A stretch of DNA of 64,000 bases from Bradyrhizobium sp. PSBB068 (GTDB lineage: Bacteria > Pseudomonadota > Alphaproteobacteria > Rhizobiales > Xanthobacteraceae), in contig CP069300.1 in the NCBI GenBank assembly GCA_016839165.1, positions 558,001-622,000 of the forward strand. Direction: 5' to 3'. Positions 1-8,405 of this stretch are shown piece after piece (position 1 is the stretch's first letter; every line of letters starts with the position of its first letter). Made by a program: the position numbers and the translations under genes. Under the pieces are notes generated by a model, which saw only the letters and a program-made list of their open reading frames with translations, did not search any database and had not been told where the DNA came from.

Positions 1-671
1 AATGGAGGCCGGCGACTTTCAGCGAGATCGATCCGTTCGCGCTGTCCATCCTCGGCCTGCTCGGCGCCGCACTCCATTACGGAGCGAGGTTGCCGGCACC
101 GCGAATCGTCCTGGTACTGGGTTTGCTGCACATGGCGCTGTCCCATGTCAGAAATCTCGAGCTGTTCGCGCTGCTGCTGCCGCTTGCCGTGCTCACGCCG
201 GTCGCAACCCAGTTTGAGTTGCGTGCCGTGAGCGCCGTTCGCCTGAGGGCCGTTCCGGCTGCGATCCTGATCGCCGGGCTTGCCGCGTGGACCTCCGTCG
301 CCGCGGCACGTCAGATCATCTCGCCGCCACCCGTTTATGAGCGGGCTGCCGCCGTTGACGCCATGAAGGCGCACAACGTCAAGCGCGTGCTCAACGATCT
401 GCAGTTCGGCGGTTACCTGATCTGGCGCCAGATGCCGGTGTTCATCGACGGGCGCGCCGAGCTCTACGGCGAGACGTTCGGGATGGCCATGGCCCGCGCG
501 GTTCAGCTCAAGGACGTCAACGGTTTCCTCGGCCTGCTCGAGAGCCATGAGATCGATGCGGTGATGCTCGACCCGACCACGCCGGCGTCGAAGCTGCTGG
601 ATCACATCGAAGGATGGCAGCGCCTCTACGCCGACGACCGTGTGGTCGTTCATGTCCGCGCCGCGAATTGA
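1..671 (+). CDS. C-terminal part of a polytopic membrane protein (5' end outside window)
   Basis: The reading frame is open from base 3 and runs to a TGA at 669-671, so the gene starts before the window. The visible part has hydrophobic segments (about residues 15-75 and 85-105 of the fragment) followed by a soluble tail of about 115 residues. The tail carries GGYLIW, a VFIDGRAELYG motif and MLDPTTPASKLLD. As I recall, an FxxGGYLIW...DGRA(E/D)LYG pattern is typical of the C-terminal extracytoplasmic part of large glycosyltransferase-like membrane proteins that are annotated only as hypothetical. The catalytic N-terminal half is not visible, so the function is not assigned. It converges with the PAP2 gene downstream, 43 bp apart. 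Confidence 0.75.
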   Translation, partial: WRPATFSEIDPFALSILGLLGAALHYGARLPAPRIVLVLGLLHMALSHVRNLELFALLLPLAVLTPVATQFELRAVSAVRLRAVPAAILIAGLAAWTSVAAARQIISPPPVYERAAAVDAMKAHNVKRVLNDLQFGGYLIWRQMPVFIDGRAELYGETFGMAMARAVQLKDVNGFLGLLESHEIDAVMLDPTTPASKLLDHIEGWQRLYADDRVVVHVRAAN

Positions 672-714
672 AGCCATCGCGGCCGCGTAAGCCCAGAGCT
701 CCGATTGCGGCGGC

Positions 715-1788
715 TCAAGTCTTGCTGACGGACGGCCTGGCAGAGCAGCGAGCCACGAGGATGGCGGCAATGGTCAAGCCACCGCCAGCCAGGACGTCGG
801 CGAGGTGATGGCCACCCACGGGCATCGTCGCGACGATCATCGTCGCATTCACAACGAATACCGGGATGACGAGCCAACGCGTGTCACGCGCAGCATAGAT
901 CGTCATGACGCCGAGCATCGTGTGGAACGAGGGAAAGCTGACGATGCCGTCGACCTTCGACATGTCGATGACCGAGAGCGATCCGTCGCGCAGCATCGAA
1001 AAGGTTTGCCCGAACGTCCACATTTCGCCGCGTGCCGCAAAGTGCTCGTAACTGTCCGCGGCGGGATGGAAATAGGCGAACGCGCCGGCCGCAAGGATCA
1101 GCGACATGCCGATGCACAGCGCGACTGCGCTGAGGCTGAGAACGGCGATGAATTCCGCGAGCCTGTCGCCGCGCCGTTGCAGGATCAGCCAGCCAAGAAC
1201 CACTTGCGACAGCAGGCCGGTGCTTTGATAGGCGGTCGTCAGCAGCGTCGCGACGAACGCGTTCGAGTTCGTCGCGGCCAGGAACGTCGGCCAGTCGAAC
1301 CCCAGCAGATGATCGAAGCCTGCCAGAAGGTCGTCTCCAAGCGGCAGCGTCGATGCTGCGATCAGATAGCTGAGCGTGCTCCCCGCGGTCAGCAGCGCGC
1401 TGATCGGCAGCAGCGCGCGCCAGAACAGCTCGGTCATCAACAGGCCGCGCCGCAACAGGACGGCCGGGCGTCGCTGGTCGGCGGCAAGGCGGTTGGAGGC
1501 AATCGCAATGAATGCGGCCGCTATCGCGCAAAATACAATGCCTTGCAGGATCGTGATCCAATTCGACGACGCAAACGAAAGCCCGGAGTTCGGCAGCCAG
1601 ATCGCGTCGGCAAGGATGCATGCGAAGATGCAGGACCATGCGATCGCCATGCGGCGCTGCGCAGCGTCGCCGAAGTCACTGAACATCAGCCAGCGCGCCG
1701 CAGCGTCGCGAATCCGGGCAGGGTCGACAATCAGGCCGCGCGCGGCGGAACCGGCGGCGCGCTTTTCGATTCGTGATACGGAAGACAC
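715..1788 (-). CDS. PAP2-family phosphatase (inner-membrane)
   Basis: A multi-span membrane protein with the C-terminal part of the PAP2 (type 2 phosphatidic acid phosphatase) signature: SFPSFHT and, about 35 residues later, GGHHLADVLAG, which hold the two catalytic histidines. Several hydrophobic segments precede them. Family members remove phosphate from lipids such as phosphatidate, undecaprenyl diphosphate or lipid A; the substrate here is not predictable. The frame is open further upstream to 1932. I prefer the GTG at 1788 because an AGGG sits 8 bases before it, and the extra N-terminal stretch would run into the leader of the divergent pilus gene. An internal ATG at 1686 is another option. 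Confidence 0.8.
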   Translation of the reverse strand: MSSVSRIEKRAAGSAARGLIVDPARIRDAAARWLMFSDFGDAAQRRMAIAWSCIFACILADAIWLPNSGLSFASSNWITILQGIVFCAIAAAFIAIASNRLAADQRRPAVLLRRGLLMTELFWRALLPISALLTAGSTLSYLIAASTLPLGDDLLAGFDHLLGFDWPTFLAATNSNAFVATLLTTAYQSTGLLSQVVLGWLILQRRGDRLAEFIAVLSLSAVALCIGMSLILAAGAFAYFHPAADSYEHFAARGEMWTFGQTFSMLRDGSLSVIDMSKVDGIVSFPSFHTMLGVMTIYAARDTRWLVIPVFVVNATMIVATMPVGGHHLADVLAGGGLTIAAILVARCSARPSVSKT

Positions 1789-2053
1789 GTGACACGCCCT
1801 GAGGTTGTGGCTGGCAGAGATGGCTTGGAGACTCTTAAGATTGCTATAACCGCGGACTATGGAGCCCGATGGCGGGGCGTTCCCGCGCGGGATGGCGGAC
1901 GCTGCGCAGCTCGGCTCCGGAAGTTGTGACATCCGCGCAATTCGGCGGTCGATTTTTGCTCTTCTTAAATGAATTGCCGTCAGATTTGCCCGCGTCGGGC
2001 GCCGGTCCGCTGCGTATCGCCTTTGCCGGCTTGTTAACGTCCCGGGGTAGAGT

Positions 2054-2557
2054 ATGTCGTTTCAGTCCCAACGTATTCGCGCCGTCACGCGCATTGGCTT
2101 CATCTCGCTGGCCGCAGCCATGCTGCTGGGGCTCGCGCCTGCATCGGCTGCGCCGGATCCGGATCGGATTGCGGTCAATGTCGACCAGGCCAAGCTCGTC
2201 AAGCTGCCCGGCGGTATCGCCACGATCGTGGTCGGCAATCCCCTGATCGCCGACGTCACCTTACAGAATGGCGGGGTCGTTGTCGTGACCGGCAAGGGCT
2301 ACGGCGCGACCAATTTCATCGCACTCGACCGCACCGGCCAGGTGCTGGTGGATCGCCAGATCCAGGTCGAGGGTCCGACCGACCAGCTTGTTACGGTCTA
2401 TCGCGGCATCGATCGCGAGACCTATAGCTGCATGCCGGTCTGCCAGCGCCGCATCACGCTCGGCGACGGCGAGACCTATTTCAAGGCGACCATGGACCAG
2501 GCCGGTTTCCTCAATAGCCAGGCCACCGGATCAGGTACCGCGAAGCCGCAGAACTAG
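2054..2557 (+). CDS. Pilus assembly protein with secretin N-terminal domain (CpaC/RhcC N-domain-like)
   Basis: A 167-residue exported protein with a signal peptide ending near LAPASA (about residue 31). The next 80 residues match the T2SS/T3SS pilus N-terminal domain family (IAVNVDQAKLVKLPGG..TIVVGNPLIADVTL..VVVTGKGYGATNFIALD). This domain normally sits at the N terminus of Flp/Tad secretins such as CpaC. Here it stands alone, with no secretin domain following. A Cys pair (CMPVC) near residue 125 may form a disulphide. The ATG has a good ribosome site (GGGGTAGAG). The TadE-like genes downstream suggest a role in pilus or surface-appendage assembly in the periplasm. Confidence 0.8.
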   Translation: MSFQSQRIRAVTRIGFISLAAAMLLGLAPASAAPDPDRIAVNVDQAKLVKLPGGIATIVVGNPLIADVTLQNGGVVVVTGKGYGATNFIALDRTGQVLVDRQIQVEGPTDQLVTVYRGIDRETYSCMPVCQRRITLGDGETYFKATMDQAGFLNSQATGSGTAKPQN

Positions 2558-2567
2558 CGCGCGCTCG

Positions 2568-2590
2568 CTCCGGCGCATCACACGCCGGAG
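2568..2590 (+). terminator. Hairpin after the pilus N-domain gene
   Basis: A perfect 8-bp stem (CTCCGGCG / CGCCGGAG) with a 7-base loop begins 10 bases after the stop codon. There is no T-run, so it may stabilise the 3' end or be a weak terminator rather than a classical intrinsic one. Confidence 0.4.
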
Positions 2591-2740
2591 GCCGCGTGCC
2601 GATCCCAAGCCTTTCACCGACAAGCCACCGATATGGTTAATGAAGGTCTAACGGATCGGGTCGATCTGTCGCGATCCGGCGAAATAGTTCGACAATGAGT
2701 CTTGGGTAGTTGTGGTCGTCATGTTGATCTGGGGTCGTTG

Positions 2741-3310
2741 ATGCCACCACCCGCTCATTCTTATGCGCGCCTCCTCCGTCGCTTTCGCCGAAACCACCGT
2801 GGTGCAACTGCCGTCGAATTCGCGATGGTGGCGCCGCTGTTCTTCGCGCTGCTTTTTGCGATCATCGAAGTGGCGATGATCTTCTTTGCCAGCCAGGTGC
2901 TCGAGACGGTGACGCAGGATTCCGCCCGCTTCATCATGACCGGACAGGCTCAGGGCGCAAGCTATACCCAGCAGCAGTTCAAGGACTTCGTCTGCGGCCG
3001 GGTCAGCACGCTGTTCGACTGCACCAATGGCATCTATGTCGACGTACGCAGCTATCCGGCTGCGACCGGCTTCAGCAGCGTCAACATTACGCCTCCGATC
3101 GACGGCGCCAATGCATTCGTTCCGACCATGAAATGGTGCCCCGGCAAGGACGGCGACGTCGTGGTGGTCCGCCTGTTCTACCAATGGCCGCTGTTCGTCA
3201 CCAAGCTTGGCTTCAACACCGCCAACCTCGCCAATGGCAAGCGGCTCTTGACCGCGACCGCGACGTTCAAGAACGAACCGTCCGGTACCGCGGGGACCAC
3301 CTGCTCATGA
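2741..3310 (+). CDS. TadE/TadG-like pseudopilin (first copy)
   Basis: A 189-residue protein that opens with a basic cytoplasmic stretch followed by the TadE-like signature GATAVEFAMVAPLFFALLF, where the Glu after a processed Ala/Thr segment and one long hydrophobic helix are typical. The rest is extracytoplasmic with several cysteines (VCGRVSTLFDC, MKWCPG). TadE-type minor pseudopilins take part in Flp pilus assembly and secretion. I chose the ATG at 2741 with GGGG 7 bases upstream; a TTG at 2702 is possible. Its stop overlaps the next gene's start (ATGA), so the two are translationally coupled. No tad ATPase, prepilin peptidase or secretin gene lies in the window. Confidence 0.8.
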   Translation: MPPPAHSYARLLRRFRRNHRGATAVEFAMVAPLFFALLFAIIEVAMIFFASQVLETVTQDSARFIMTGQAQGASYTQQQFKDFVCGRVSTLFDCTNGIYVDVRSYPAATGFSSVNITPPIDGANAFVPTMKWCPGKDGDVVVVRLFYQWPLFVTKLGFNTANLANGKRLLTATATFKNEPSGTAGTTCS

Positions 3311-3948
3311 GCAAAGTCATGAAATGCCTGCCTGCGGCCCTGCTGCGCTCGGTTGCCGCTCTCGGCCGTGACCGCAGGGGTCTCGCCGCGGTCGAGTTCG
3401 CCTTCGTGTTGCCGTTGATGCTCGTGATGTTCCTCGGCACCGTCGAGTTTTCATCCGGTGTCGCGGTCGACCGCAAGGTCACGCTGATGGCACGAGCCGC
3501 GTCGGATCTGACCTCGCAGGCGACGCAGGTGGTGGATGCCGACCTGCAGAATTTCTTCAGTGCCAGCGTCGGCATCATGACGCCTTACGACGCGTCGCCG
3601 ACCAAGGTCACGCTGTCGGAAATCTACGTCGATAATTCGAACATCGCGCACATCCAGTGGAGCAAGTCCGGGACGATCGCCTCGGGTGCGACGCAGGCCA
3701 CGGTGACGGCCTCGAGCCGCAGCCAGGGTGACATCGTGACAAGCATCGTTCCGCCGGCGCTGCTGGTTGCGGGCACCTATCTGATATTCAGTGAGGTGAG
3801 CTACAGATACGTTCCGGCGATCGGCTATGTGATGGCCAAGAGCGGCATCAATCTCAGCGACGTCGCCTTTACGCGGCCGCGGCAATCGATTTGCGTGTTC
3901 TATGCCCCGACGTCCGCGACCATGCCGACGACCTGCTCGACCTATTAA
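3307..3948 (+). CDS. TadE/TadG-like pseudopilin (second copy)
   Basis: A 213-residue protein starting within the ATGA overlap of the preceding gene. It has the same plan: a basic N terminus, then LAAVEFAFVLPLMLVMFLG as the TadE-like pseudopilin helix, then an extracytoplasmic domain of about 150 residues rich in Ser/Thr/Ala, ending in two cysteines (CVFY, TTCSTY). It is clearly related in plan to its neighbour but not a close duplicate. It probably works with the first copy as a minor pilin pair. The conserved Glu of the pseudopilin helix is present. Confidence 0.8.
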   Translation: MSKVMKCLPAALLRSVAALGRDRRGLAAVEFAFVLPLMLVMFLGTVEFSSGVAVDRKVTLMARAASDLTSQATQVVDADLQNFFSASVGIMTPYDASPTKVTLSEIYVDNSNIAHIQWSKSGTIASGATQATVTASSRSQGDIVTSIVPPALLVAGTYLIFSEVSYRYVPAIGYVMAKSGINLSDVAFTRPRQSICVFYAPTSATMPTTCSTY

Positions 3949-3960
3949 AGCGGGATGAGT

Positions 3961-4060
3961 TTTAGCTGAATCGGCCTGGCGCGGTCTTGCTTCACCTCTC
4001 CCAAGGGAGAGGTGATCTTTTGATGCCGTTCCAGCTCAACCCAATCTCATCGCGCTTTAG
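3961..4060. repeat. Dispersed palindromic repeat, copy A
   Basis: A 100-bp intergenic element with a central palindrome (TTCACCTCTCCC / GGGAGAGGTGA) and a conserved right part (GATGCCGTTCCAGCTCAACC then CTCATCGCGCTTTAG). A second copy with the same layout is at 38482-38593, and its right end recurs at 35320-35350. It is non-coding. Confidence 0.75.
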
Positions 4061-4141
4061 AGCGCAACCACGATCTCTTTCGGAAATCCGCCGCGCAGTT
4101 TGCGACTCATGCTTTGGGTCACGGCGGCGGACCAGCGATCC

Positions 4142-4176
4142 AGACAAAAAGGGCCGCCCCCGAAGGTGCGGCCCTT
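4142..4176 (-). terminator. Intrinsic terminator of cspA
   Basis: On the minus strand, AAGGGCCGC pairs with GCGGCCCTT around a 9-base loop (the loop region holds TTCGG) and is followed by TTTTTGTCTG. This is a textbook rho-independent terminator, 50 bases past the cspA stop codon. Confidence 0.85.
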
Positions 4177-4225
4177 GATGCTTTAACGACAATTTCCTGG
4201 AGCTTCGCGCTCCCGGGAAATCGGC

Positions 4226-4438
4226 TTATCCGGCGGCGCGCAGATTGTCGGCCGAGGATTTGCCGGAACGGCGGTCAGCAACGATCTCGTAGGAGATCTT
4301 CTGGCCTTCACGCAGAGTGCCAAGGCCGGCGCGCTCGACTGCACTGATGTGCACGAACACGTCGTTCCCGCCTTCATCCGGCTGGATGAAGCCGTAGCCC
4401 TTGGTCGCGTTAAACCACTTCACGGTTCCCATGCTCAC
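4226..4438 (-). CDS. cspA: Cold-shock protein, CspA family
   Basis: A 70-residue single cold-shock domain, the usual family size. It contains both RNA-binding motifs, RNP1 as KGYGFIQ and RNP2 as VFVHISAV, after the canonical start [14 protein letters not shown]. It binds single-stranded RNA and DNA in the cytoplasm and melts mRNA secondary structure. It is the last gene of a minus-strand group with rhlE and infA, all of which act on RNA structure or initiation. A separate terminator follows. The 268 bases upstream hold no ORF and could act as the long structured leader common in this family. Confidence 0.95.
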   Translation of the reverse strand: MSMGTVKWFNATKGYGFIQPDEGGNDVFVHISAVERAGLGTLREGQKISYEIVADRRSGKSSADNLRAAG

Positions 4439-4706
4439 GTGGGTAGTCCCTTCTCAGATATACAAGTTCAAGACCCGCTGATCGGCGGGGTGGTGAGATC
4501 GAATTTTTGGAAGGGTCGTCAGCGTCTGAACCGGCTGTACCGGTATTGGCTAATGTCGTCCGGCCGAAAATCGATGGGCAGGATATTATTCGATAGAGGG
4601 CTTCAAAACAATCCTGACGTGCGCGCTTTTTTTGGCCGGCGCGACCGCCGGCCAATTGTTGCGCAAGACGTCAGAATATCATGCGCGCAACGGTTGCATG
4701 CCTGCC
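4439..4706 (-). other. Non-coding gap between infA and cspA (candidate cspA leader)
   Basis: No convincing ORF on either strand. On the minus strand it is the region upstream of cspA and would contain its promoter or a long 5' leader. I see no strong promoter motif, so the role is inferred from position only. Confidence 0.4.
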
Positions 4707-5000
4707 TTATCGGCGGCGGAACTGGCCGCCGCGCTGGGCCCCGCCCCGCGGCGGGCCGCCGGGCGCGCCGCTCGGACGTTCGTCCTTGTGGCGGAAGATC
4801 AGGCGGCCCTTTTCCAGATCGTAGGGCGACATTTCGATCGTGACGCGGTCGCCGGCCAGCGTCTTGATGCGGTTTTTCTTCATCTTGCCGGCGGTGTAGG
4901 CGACGATCTCGTGTCCGGCATCGAGTTGCACCCGGTAGCGAGCGTCGGGGAGGATTTCGGTCACCAGTCCTTCGAACTGGATCAGCTCTTCCTTAGCCAT
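4707..5000 (-). CDS. infA: Translation initiation factor IF-1, second copy with RG-rich tail
   Basis: An S1/OB-fold protein beginning [19 protein letters not shown] with [17 protein letters not shown] and [13 protein letters not shown], the standard IF-1 signature. IF-1 occupies the ribosomal A site during initiation. The core ends near residue 74. A tail of about 23 residues rich in Arg, Gly and Pro follows ([17 protein letters not shown]), making the protein 97 residues rather than the usual 72 or so. It lies 24 bp after rhlE on the same strand, which suggests co-transcription. Being linked to rhlE and cspA rather than to housekeeping genes, it is probably a cold-adaptation paralogue; that is inference. 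Confidence 0.93.
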   Translation of the reverse strand: MAKEELIQFEGLVTEILPDARYRVQLDAGHEIVAYTAGKMKKNRIKTLAGDRVTIEMSPYDLEKGRLIFRHKDERPSGAPGGPPRGGAQRGGQFRRR

Positions 5001-5024
5001 ATGGTTCTCCAGATCGAGCGACGG

Positions 5025-6443
5025 CTAGTGCTTCGGTCGGTTGTTGCGGTTGTGTTGCGGATTCGGCCGGCTCTCGCGATGCAAGAAGGCGACGCCCTGG
5101 ATGCCTTCGCTGTTGCCGGCCTGCGACGGACGCGGCGACTCGCCCCGGCTCGTCTGCGGCGCGCCTTTATTACCACCCGGACGGCGGCGGCGGCGAGGGC
5201 CTTTTGCACCCGGAGCAGCCTCATTCCCACGGACATTATGCGCGCGGGGCGCAGAGCGGCCGCCCCGATGCGGGTGGGGCGCCTGGGCCGGTGCAGCCGC
5301 CTCGCGGCCACCCTGCGTGCGGCGGTCTTCCCGCGGCACGGTAATCCGGATCAGGCGCTCGATATCGCGCAGATAGCCCATCTCCTCGGCGCCGGCGATC
5401 AGCGAGATCGCGACCCCGTCCGCGCCGGCGCGCGCGGTGCGGCCGATGCGGTGGACGTAGGTTTCCGGGATGTTGGGCAGGTCGAAGTTCACGACGTGGC
5501 TGACGCCGTCGACGTCGATGCCGCGGGCGGCGATATCGGTCGCCACCAGCGTGCGGATCTCGCCGGAACGGAACGCTGCCAGCGTGCGCTCGCGGTGGTT
5601 CTGCGATTTGTTGCCGTGGATCGCGTTGGCCTCGATGCCGGCCTTGGCAAGGCTCTTCACCACCTTGTCGGCACCGTGCTTGGTGCGGGTGAAGACCAGG
5701 GCGCGATTGACCGGTTCCTTCTTCAGGAGCTGGGCGAGAACCGCAGGCTTAGCCGCGAAATCGACCTGGATCGCGCGCTGGGCGATCCGATCCACCGTCG
5801 AGGCCACCGGCGTCACCGCCACGCGGGCGGGGTCGCGCAGCATCGCTTCGGCGAGTTCGGCGATGTCCTTAGGCATGGTGGCCGAGAAGAACAGCGTCTG
5901 GCGCCGGATCGGCAGCTTGGCGACGATCTTCCGGATGTCGTTGATGAAGCCCATGTCGAGCATGCGGTCGGCCTCATCGAGCACCAGGAACTCGACCTGG
6001 TTGAGCTTCAGGCCGTTGCTCTGCACAAGATCGAGCAGGCGGCCGGGGGTGGCGACCAGCACCTCGACACCCTGCATCAAGGAGCGCACCTGGCGGCCCA
6101 TCGGCACGCCGCCGATGGCGAGCGTCGAGGACAGCCGGATGTGGCGGCCATAGGTGTTGAAGCTGTCGAGGATCTGCCCGGACAGTTCGCGGGTCGGCGA
6201 GAGCACCAGCACCCGGCAGCTCTTGGGCTGCGGGCGGACGCGGTTCTCCAGCAGTCGGTGCAGGATCGGCAGCGCGAAGGATGCCGTCTTGCCGGTTCCG
6301 GTCTGGGCGATGCCGACCACGTCGCGGCCGGCAAGTGCGAGCGGGATGGTCTGGGCCTGGATGGGGGTCGGCGTCAGATAATTTTCTTCTCGGAGCGCGC
6401 GGGCGATGGGATCGGCGAGGCCGAAATCCTGAAAGGAGGTCAA
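5025..6443 (-). CDS. rhlE: DEAD-box ATP-dependent RNA helicase, RhlE type
   Basis: A 472-residue helicase with all superfamily 2 motifs in order: Q motif [13 protein letters not shown], motif I AQTGTGKT, Ib TPGRL, II DEAD, III SAT, and [12 protein letters not shown]. The helicase core covers about residues 1-375. The last 95 residues are low-complexity and rich in Arg, Gly, Pro and His, a typical RNA-binding tail of RhlE proteins. It unwinds structured RNA during ribosome assembly and at low temperature. It is first in the minus-strand group rhlE-infA, with cspA behind. The start is ATG 6443, preceded by an AGG-type ribosome site. Confidence 0.93.
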   Translation of the reverse strand: MTSFQDFGLADPIARALREENYLTPTPIQAQTIPLALAGRDVVGIAQTGTGKTASFALPILHRLLENRVRPQPKSCRVLVLSPTRELSGQILDSFNTYGRHIRLSSTLAIGGVPMGRQVRSLMQGVEVLVATPGRLLDLVQSNGLKLNQVEFLVLDEADRMLDMGFINDIRKIVAKLPIRRQTLFFSATMPKDIAELAEAMLRDPARVAVTPVASTVDRIAQRAIQVDFAAKPAVLAQLLKKEPVNRALVFTRTKHGADKVVKSLAKAGIEANAIHGNKSQNHRERTLAAFRSGEIRTLVATDIAARGIDVDGVSHVVNFDLPNIPETYVHRIGRTARAGADGVAISLIAGAEEMGYLRDIERLIRITVPREDRRTQGGREAAAPAQAPHPHRGGRSAPRAHNVRGNEAAPGAKGPRRRRRPGGNKGAPQTSRGESPRPSQAGNSEGIQGVAFLHRESRPNPQHNRNNRPKH

Positions 6444-6888
6444 AAGGTGGTTCTTTCCATAAAAGCCGTCATCGTCCCGGGCAAAATCGCCTGGAATCGC
6501 ATGAAGGCATTCGGGGACACCCGCGTGTCTGGGGCGTCAAGCTGGGTTAGCTGAAAGGCGAGCCAGAAGCCGCTTGGGGCGGCATAAGAACACGCAGCTC
6601 GCGAAGGCACCGCGATGTCGCGGGCATGGCGAGGATATGGACCAGGAACTGGGCGGTTTCAAGATGATATCGCCGGGAACTGCTCTCAACGTGCGCCGAA
6701 CCATCGCGCAATCTGTCACAAATCGATGCCGGAAATTTAGCCATAAGGGCAATTTTGCCTACAAAATAACCTGATTGCTCTTTCGGCAGCCAATTTATCG
6801 GCTCAATGTTTAAGCAGTCATTCTCCGTATTTTCCCGGAACTCATGAAATTATCCAGTTGGTTCATCGGCTTACGGTGCCCACGCACC
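6444..6888. other. Intergenic region between divergent rhlE and urtA
   Basis: About 530 bases separate the two start codons, 445 of them before the urtA promoter. Short ORFs exist on both strands (for example 6574-6774 +), but none has a ribosome site, a domain or convincing codon usage. The left part would serve as the rhlE leader and the right part as the urtA control region. At 6875-6888 GGTGC and GCACC form an inverted repeat abutting the sigma-54 promoter. Confidence 0.5.
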
Positions 6889-6905
6889 GTGGCACAGTTC
6901 TTGCG
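6889..6905 (+). promoter_or_regulatory. Sigma-54 (RpoN) promoter of the urt operon
   Basis: TGGCAC at 6890-6895 and TTGC at 6901-6904 give the invariant GG-N10-GC spacing of sigma-54 promoters (consensus TGGCACG-N4-TTGCW). It lies 74-88 bases upstream of the urtA start. Sigma-54 plus NtrC control of urea uptake is well known in bacteria, so this fits nitrogen-limitation control. An NtrC box in the standard orientation was not identified. Confidence 0.75.
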
Positions 6906-6977
6906 ATTCCCTTAACCGCAGGCGGCCATGCGGCCGTTTCGCAAGCGTTCACGCCTGCGTCAGGGAGACGACATTTC

Positions 6978-8306
6978 ATGCTTACTCAGCTTACTCAAGG
7001 AATAGCGACGATGACCCGCCGCCGCGCACTCGCGGCGACGGCCGGCCTGGTTTTGGGCCTGGCAGCGTCCTCGCCCTTCGCGCCCGCGCAAGCGGCCGAC
7101 GACACCATCAAGGTTGGTATCCTTCACTCGCTGTCGGGCACCATGGCGATCAGCGAAACCACGCTGAAGGACACCATCCTTTTCCTGATCGACGAGCAGA
7201 ACAAGAAGGGCGGCGTGCTCGGCAAGAAGCTCGAGCCCGTCGTGGTCGACCCCGCATCGAACTGGCCTCTGTTCGCCGAAAAGGCCCGCGAGCTGATCAC
7301 CAAGGACAAGGTTGCGGTCGTGTTCGGCTGCTGGACCTCGGTGTCGCGCAAGTCCGTGCTGCCGGTGTTCAAGGAGCTGAACAACATCCTGTTCTACCCG
7401 GTGCAGTATGAGGGCGAGGAGTCCGAGCGCAACGTGTTCTACACGGGCGCGGCGCCGAACCAGCAGGCAATCCCCGCCGTCGATTATCTGATGAAGGAAG
7501 AGAAGGTGAAGCGCTGGGTGCTGGCCGGCACCGACTACGTCTATCCGCGCACCACCAACAAGATCCTGGAAGCCTATCTGAAGTCGAAGGGCGTCGCCCA
7601 GGACGACATCATGATCAACTACACGCCGTTCGGTCACTCCGACTGGCAGACGATCGTGGCCGACATCAAGAAGTTCGGTTCGGCCGGCAAGAAGACCGCG
7701 GTGGTCTCGACCATCAACGGCGACGCCAACGTTCCGTTCTACAAGGAGCTCGGTAACCAGGGCATCAAGGCGACCGACATCCCGGTGGTCGCGTTCTCGG
7801 TCGGCGAAGAAGAGCTCGCCGGCATCGACACCAAGCCGCTGCTCGGCCATCTCGCCGCCTGGAACTACTTCGAGTCGATCAAGACCCCGGCGAACGAGAA
7901 GTTCATCAAGGAGTGGCAGGCCTACACCAAGAATCCGAAGCGCGTGACCAACGATCCGATGGAAGCGCACTACATCGGCTTCAACATGTGGGTGAAGGCG
8001 GTCGAGAAGGTGAAGTCGACCGATCCGGACAAGGTGATCGACGCGCTTCCCGGCACCGAGGCGCCGAACCTGACTGGCGGCACCTCGAAGATGCTGCCGA
8101 ACCACCACATCACCAAGCCGGTGTTCATCGGCGAGATCAAGGGCAACGGCCAGTTCGACGTGGTCTGGAAGACCCCGGGCCTGGTGGCCGGCGACGCCTG
8201 GTCGAAGGAACTCGAGGGCTCCAAGGACCTGATCGGCGACTGGGTCGGCAAGAAGTGCGGCAATTACAACACCAAGACCAACAAGTGCGGCGGCCAGGGC
8301 TCGTAA
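6978..8306 (+). CDS. urtA: Urea ABC transporter, substrate-binding protein UrtA
   Basis: A periplasmic binding protein of the HAAT/FmdD family that captures urea for the UrtBCDE transporter. Residues 12-39 are a signal peptide with a run of arginines (TRRRALAATAG) ending PAQAAD, possibly Tat-dependent. The mature part begins with IKVGILHSLSGTMAISE, the typical UrtA opening, and contains FGCWTSVSRKSVLPVFKE and NILFYPVQYEGEESERNVFYTGA. I chose the ATG at 6978 because AGGGAGA lies 9 bases upstream. An ATG at 7011 preceded by AAGGA is an alternative that begins directly at the arginine run. It is first in the urt operon, behind the sigma-54 promoter. Confidence 0.95.
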   Translation: MLTQLTQGIATMTRRRALAATAGLVLGLAASSPFAPAQAADDTIKVGILHSLSGTMAISETTLKDTILFLIDEQNKKGGVLGKKLEPVVVDPASNWPLFAEKARELITKDKVAVVFGCWTSVSRKSVLPVFKELNNILFYPVQYEGEESERNVFYTGAAPNQQAIPAVDYLMKEEKVKRWVLAGTDYVYPRTTNKILEAYLKSKGVAQDDIMINYTPFGHSDWQTIVADIKKFGSAGKKTAVVSTINGDANVPFYKELGNQGIKATDIPVVAFSVGEEELAGIDTKPLLGHLAAWNYFESIKTPANEKFIKEWQAYTKNPKRVTNDPMEAHYIGFNMWVKAVEKVKSTDPDKVIDALPGTEAPNLTGGTSKMLPNHHITKPVFIGEIKGNGQFDVVWKTPGLVAGDAWSKELEGSKDLIGDWVGKKCGNYNTKTNKCGGQGS

Positions 8307-8350
8307 TCGAGCGCTGCTGACCTAACGACACAACACAACCTTCCAACATT

Positions 8351-8381
8351 GGAGAAGGCGGCGTCGCTCGCCGCCTTCTCC
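8351..8381 (+). promoter_or_regulatory. Strong hairpin between urtA and urtB
   Basis: A perfect 13-bp inverted repeat (8351-8363 with 8369-8381, 5-base loop) lies 44 bases after the urtA stop, with no T-run following. Such structures often protect the 3' end of the abundant binding-protein mRNA or partly terminate, lowering expression of the permease genes downstream. Seen directly; the role is inferred. Confidence 0.6.
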
Positions 8382-8405
8382 TCCCACTCCTGCCGGGGTC
8401 CTGAC

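Noticed and set aside
4632..6554. 640-residue open frame opposite rhlE/infA
   Set aside because: Antisense shadow of GC-rich coding DNA; no domain, while the minus strand encodes clear helicase and IF-1 proteins.
6574..6774. 66-residue ORF in the rhlE-urtA gap
   Set aside because: No ribosome site, no domain, and overlapping frames equally open on the other strand.
6875..6888. GGTGC-N4-GCACC as an NtrC binding site
   Set aside because: NtrC sites are GCACC-type halves facing the other way with a longer spacer; this orientation is inverted, so it was kept only as a palindrome.
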